Assembly (NCBI GenBank): GCA_034435015.1 | Contig: DAOTYH010000045.1 | Location: forward strand, 62,001-126,000 | Length of the DNA: 64,000 nt | From: DAOTYH01 sp034435015 | GTDB taxonomy: Bacteria; Chloroflexota; Anaerolineae; Aggregatilineales; UBA3940 | Reading direction: 5' to 3' | Part shown: positions 61,150 through 64,000 of the stretch, one piece after another | How positions within the stretch are numbered: position 1 is the first letter of the stretch | How the letters are laid out: each line of letters opens with the position of its first letter | Translations under genes and position numbers: made by a program | Notes under the pieces: model-generated | The model's database searches: none | What the model saw: the letters and a program-made list of their open reading frames with translations, nothing else | What the model was told of the DNA's origin: nothing

Positions 61150-64000
61150 TCAGGGTGTCTGGTTCTTTTGCTGGAGCGCCCGCCATACCTTCTCTGGGTA
61201 GAGTGGCGCATCTTTGATTCGCACGCCTACTGCGTCATAGACGGCGTTGGCTATAGCTGGACCTGCACCGTCAAGTGGAATTTCTGCTACAGCCTTAGCC
61301 CCGAAGGGACCGCTCTCTTCGTAGGTTTCAATAAAGATCGTGGTCAGCTTGGGCACATCATCCGAACGAAAGAGCCAGTACGGCCCAAAGCGCGGATTAA
61401 GCATCCGGCCAGTGTCGTCGAATGCCATTTCTTCACATACCGCATAGCCCGCGGCCTGTACCATGCCGCCCTCGATCTGCCCGCTGGCCGTGACTGGATT
61501 GATTATAACACCAGAATCAACCGCCATAACCAGCTCATCCACAGAAACCTGACCAGTCTGAGTATCCACCGTGACCGTAGCGAACTGGGCCGCGAATGGG
61601 GGGGGCGACTCAGGTGAGACATAGCTGGCTACCCCCATGATCTGATGCTGAAGTTCGTGGTGGAGCGAGTTATAGGCGACTTCGCGGAAGGTCACTGAAC
61701 GTCCGTCCGGCGCCCAAGCGGCTCGGTCGCGCAGTGTGATCTGGTCTTTCTCTACTGGTTCGCCCTGTTTGGAGAACATACGGCTGGCGACGGCCTTGAT
61801 CTGATCAGCGACTTTCTCGGCGGCAAGCACAACGGCTCGACCTGAAACGTAGGTAGTGCTACTGGCGTAAGCGCCTTTGTCGAAAGGCGTGAAGTCTGTA
61901 TCAGACGAGTAGGTGATGAAATCTTCGGGAGGACAACCCAGTACCTCAGCGGCCATCTGGGTCAATACAGTGTCCGAACCTGTGCCAAGGTCAGTAGCGC
62001 CGACCAATAGATTGAATGAGCCGTCGTCGTTCATTTTAATGCTGGCCGCGCCCATATCAAGGTTAGGGATAGCCGTTCCCTGCATTACTGTTGCCACGCC
62101 GATACCGCGCCTCAAATGCGGCTGGCCCGGCACTATGTGCCAGTCCGGGTTTCCAAACCGTTCATGCCAGCGGATAGCCTCTGCACCCTTCTTGACACAT
62201 TCAGGCAGCCCGCAGGTGTGGATATATTCCGCCGCTCCTTCGCGGCCCTCGCTCCAAATCTTGCTGATAGGGTGCTCATCCCCTGCCTTGATTGCATTCT
62301 TCAAACGAAACTCCAGAGGATCAAGCCCAAGCTCACGGGCAATATGCTCCATGTGTGTCTCAAGTGCCCAGAAACCTTGCGGCACTCCATAACCGCGATA
62401 GGCGCCGGAGGGCGGCTTGTTGGTGTAAACCACATCAGCGTGGAACTTGATATTGGGGGCGTTGTAAAGCGCCATCGCCTTATGGCCTGTATTACCGGCG
62501 ACTGTCATAGCATGGGAGCCATAAGCCCCGGTGTCAGATAGGACGTACATAGAGTTGGCCACAATCGTGCCGTCCTTCATGACTCCTGTCTTCATGGTGA
62601 TGAACATAGGGTGACGACTGCGGCTGGCGGAGAATTCCTCAGCCCGTGTGTACTCCATCCGTACTGGACGCCCAGTGACAATCGTCAGGTGCGCGCAGAT
62701 GTCCTCCAGCAGAATCTCCTGCTTGACGCCGAACCCTCCGCCAATGCGGGGCTTGATCACTCGAATACGTTTCTCAGGCAGGCCCAGCACTGGCGCCAGG
62801 ATGCGGCGCACGTGGAAAGGAACCTGCGTGCTGGTGCGGATGACAAGACGGTCGTCTTCATCCCACCACGTCACTACCACATGGGGTTCGATGGGAGCTT
62901 GCTGTACCTTGGGGCTGTAGTAGGTATCCTCGAACACGTAATCAGCTTGTTTGAAACCTTCTTCTACACTGCCCAGCTCCCAATCAATCACAGCGGCAAG
63001 GTTGCGTTGCTTATCCTCGATGTGCCAGCTTTCTTCCTCATCATGCAGGAGAGGGGCCCCCGGTTTCATTGAGTCGCGGGGATCGAGTATGGCCGGCAAT
63101 ATTTCATACTCAACCTCAATTAGGTCGAGAGCCTGCCGTGCAATTTCCTCTGTCTCGGCGGCGACAGCCGCCACACGGTCGCCCACGAAACGCACCCTGG
63201 AATCCAAGCTGAAGTTGTCGTGAGGGCCAGGCTCAGGATGGGATTGGCCAGCGGTAGTGAAGACAACACGCGGCAGGTCCTTGTAGGTCAGCACAGCATG
63301 CACCCCCGGCAAAGCACGTGCCTTGCTGACATCAATGCGTTTGATACGTGCATGTGCGTGCGGACTGAGCAGTAGTTTCCCAATCAGAGTCCCACGTATC
63401 TCGATGTCATCGGTGAAGGCCGGATTACCCTGTACCAATTTCAGGGCATCTACCTTTGGCTCTGGCTTGCCTACGTATGCGTGTGACTTTTCCTCAGCAA
63501 CGACCATAGCTGGCAGGGGAGTAGTCTTAGTGAGCGTACCGCCATAGCCGCTGGCTGGTTCAGGCGGCTCAACCCTCTCAGTGGGTGGTGCGAACAGGCC
63601 CGGCGGGGCAGGTATAGCGCCTTCCTCAGAGATGGGAGGTACTTCCTCACCGCGTAGCACAGCCGCCGCACGCAGAACCGCTTGGACAGGCTTGAGATAG
63701 CCTGTACAGCGGCAGAGGACACCTGATAGGGCCTCACGGACTTGTTCCTCTGTTGGATCAGGCTCCTGATCCAGCAGGGCTTTAGCGGCGATGATCATCC
63801 CCGGTGTGCAGTATCCACATTGGATTGCTCCCGTTTCAACAAAAGCCGTCTGCAACGCATGGAGCGGCTCACTGCCACGCCACCCTCGTTGTTGTTCCCC
63901 GCCCAGCCCCTCGATGGTCGTGATCTCGTGGCCGGCGGCCTGAGCGGCCAGCATCACGCAACTGTTCACCGGCCTTCCGTCGAACAATACCGCACATGCC
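61150..64000 (-). CDS. Fe-S/molybdopterin fusion subunit of a molybdenum hydroxylase (5' end beyond window)
   Basis: The frame runs to the right window edge (codons from 63999), so the start is outside. The visible N-terminal part is the end of a two-cluster Fe-S domain: CAVLFDGRPVNSC near the edge, then QCGYCTPGMII and GVLCRCTGYL. A linker of about 90 residues leads to the Mo-binding domains (from about KVDALKLVQGNPAFTDDI): IGGGFGVKQE, AYRGYGVPQGFW and the active-site Glu in GAKAVAEIP. This is the fusion type of E. coli XdhD and similar enzymes. It is the second Mo subunit in the operon; the single FAD subunit visible may serve both. Confidence 0.9.
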   Translation of the reverse strand, partial: ACAVLFDGRPVNSCVMLAAQAAGHEITTIEGLGGEQQRGWRGSEPLHALQTAFVETGAIQCGYCTPGMIIAAKALLDQEPDPTEEQVREALSGVLCRCTGYLKPVQAVLRAAAVLRGEEVPPISEEGAIPAPPGLFAPPTERVEPPEPASGYGGTLTKTTPLPAMVVAEEKSHAYVGKPEPKVDALKLVQGNPAFTDDIEIRGTLIGKLLLSPHAHARIKRIDVSKARALPGVHAVLTYKDLPRVVFTTAGQSHPEPGPHDNFSLDSRVRFVGDRVAAVAAETEEIARQALDLIEVEYEILPAILDPRDSMKPGAPLLHDEEESWHIEDKQRNLAAVIDWELGSVEEGFKQADYVFEDTYYSPKVQQAPIEPHVVVTWWDEDDRLVIRTSTQVPFHVRRILAPVLGLPEKRIRVIKPRIGGGFGVKQEILLEDICAHLTIVTGRPVRMEYTRAEEFSASRSRHPMFITMKTGVMKDGTIVANSMYVLSDTGAYGSHAMTVAGNTGHKAMALYNAPNIKFHADVVYTNKPPSGAYRGYGVPQGFWALETHMEHIARELGLDPLEFRLKNAIKAGDEHPISKIWSEGREGAAEYIHTCGLPECVKKGAEAIRWHERFGNPDWHIVPGQPHLRRGIGVATVMQGTAIPNLDMGAASIKMNDDGSFNLLVGATDLGTGSDTVLTQMAAEVLGCPPEDFITYSSDTDFTPFDKGAYASSTTYVSGRAVVLAAEKVADQIKAVASRMFSKQGEPVEKDQITLRDRAAWAPDGRSVTFREVAYNSLHHELQHQIMGVASYVSPESPPPFAAQFATVTVDTQTGQVSVDELVMAVDSGVIINPVTASGQIEGGMVQAAGYAVCEEMAFDDTGRMLNPRFGPYWLFRSDDVPKLTTIFIETYEESGPFGAKAVAEIPLDGAGPAIANAVYDAVGVRIKDAPLYPEKVWRALQQKNQTP

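Noticed and set aside
54521..64000. Selenocysteine codon in a hydroxylase subunit
   Set aside because: All subunit frames are uninterrupted and no in-frame TGA is needed; selenium use, if any, would be as a labile cofactor atom.

Overview
The window looks like a stretch of bacterial chromosome, most plausibly from a member of the Chloroflexota (Anaerolineae-like). This is an inference from gene content, not a database result. It rests on the many lipoproteins with Thr-Pro-rich linkers, the type 2 isopentenyl diphosphate isomerase, the Ser/Thr kinase-PP2C-FHA signalling genes, the absence of any outer-membrane genes, and the frequent GTG/TTG starts with 4-8 nt gene overlaps. No rRNA, CRISPR array, transposase or prophage is visible. 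Genes are tightly packed and no gene-free stretch exceeds 300 bases.

Layout. 1-2405: a tandem HAD-like protein (cut by the left edge) coupled to threonine synthase. 2491-2563: tRNA-Lys(CTT) on the minus strand with a clear promoter and a terminator shared with thrC. 2675-6201: an exported deacetylase-like protein, then a MoxR ATPase/DUF58 pair. 6211-17172 (minus): a long polysaccharide/cell-surface operon with MFS transporter, glycosyltransferase, GtrA flippase-like protein, two O-antigen-ligase-like proteins (one fused to a degenerate glycoside hydrolase domain), UDP-glucuronate decarboxylase, macro-domain protein and a G5/beta-propeller lipoprotein. 17246-22294 (minus): lutABC, ornithine aminotransferase and an ornithine-carbamoyltransferase-like enzyme. 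22399-31841: a PQQ-type sugar dehydrogenase lipoprotein, a large hybrid histidine kinase, mutL, a LysM lipoprotein, an HD hydrolase and a sugar nucleotidyltransferase. 32017-39225: a beta-flower-like protein, a tyrosine recombinase, a BchI-like ATPase with a membrane partner, acyl carrier protein, isoprenoid genes (fni, polyprenyl synthase) and a HemW-like radical SAM protein. 39403-45385: a six-gene signalling cassette (propeller kinase, PP2C, J-domain/VWA protein, zinc-ribbon/FHA protein, an 80-aa unknown, OmpR-type regulator), followed by Hsp20. 46070-52329: pyrG, a Roadblock protein, purine nucleoside phosphorylase, a membrane-anchored protein and a GT-C glycosyltransferase. 52313-64000 (minus): a molybdenum hydroxylase operon with two Mo subunits, an FAD-FeS fusion, XdhC, YqeB, a YqeC-MocA fusion, a small membrane protein and a 578-aa protein with a nucleoside-phosphorylase-like C-terminus.

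How they work together. The clearest coherent systems are the surface-polysaccharide operon, the kinase/phosphatase/VWA/FHA cassette (resembling the TerY-P triad but with a J-domain fusion and a soluble propeller kinase) and the purine/xanthine-type molybdenum hydroxylase operon with its own cofactor-maturation genes. The best candidates for something undescribed are the signalling cassette at 39403-45385, the phosphorylase-like protein at 56749-58485 inside the hydroxylase operon, and the GH/O-antigen-ligase fusion at 12308-15457, whose catalytic nucleophile appears to be lost.
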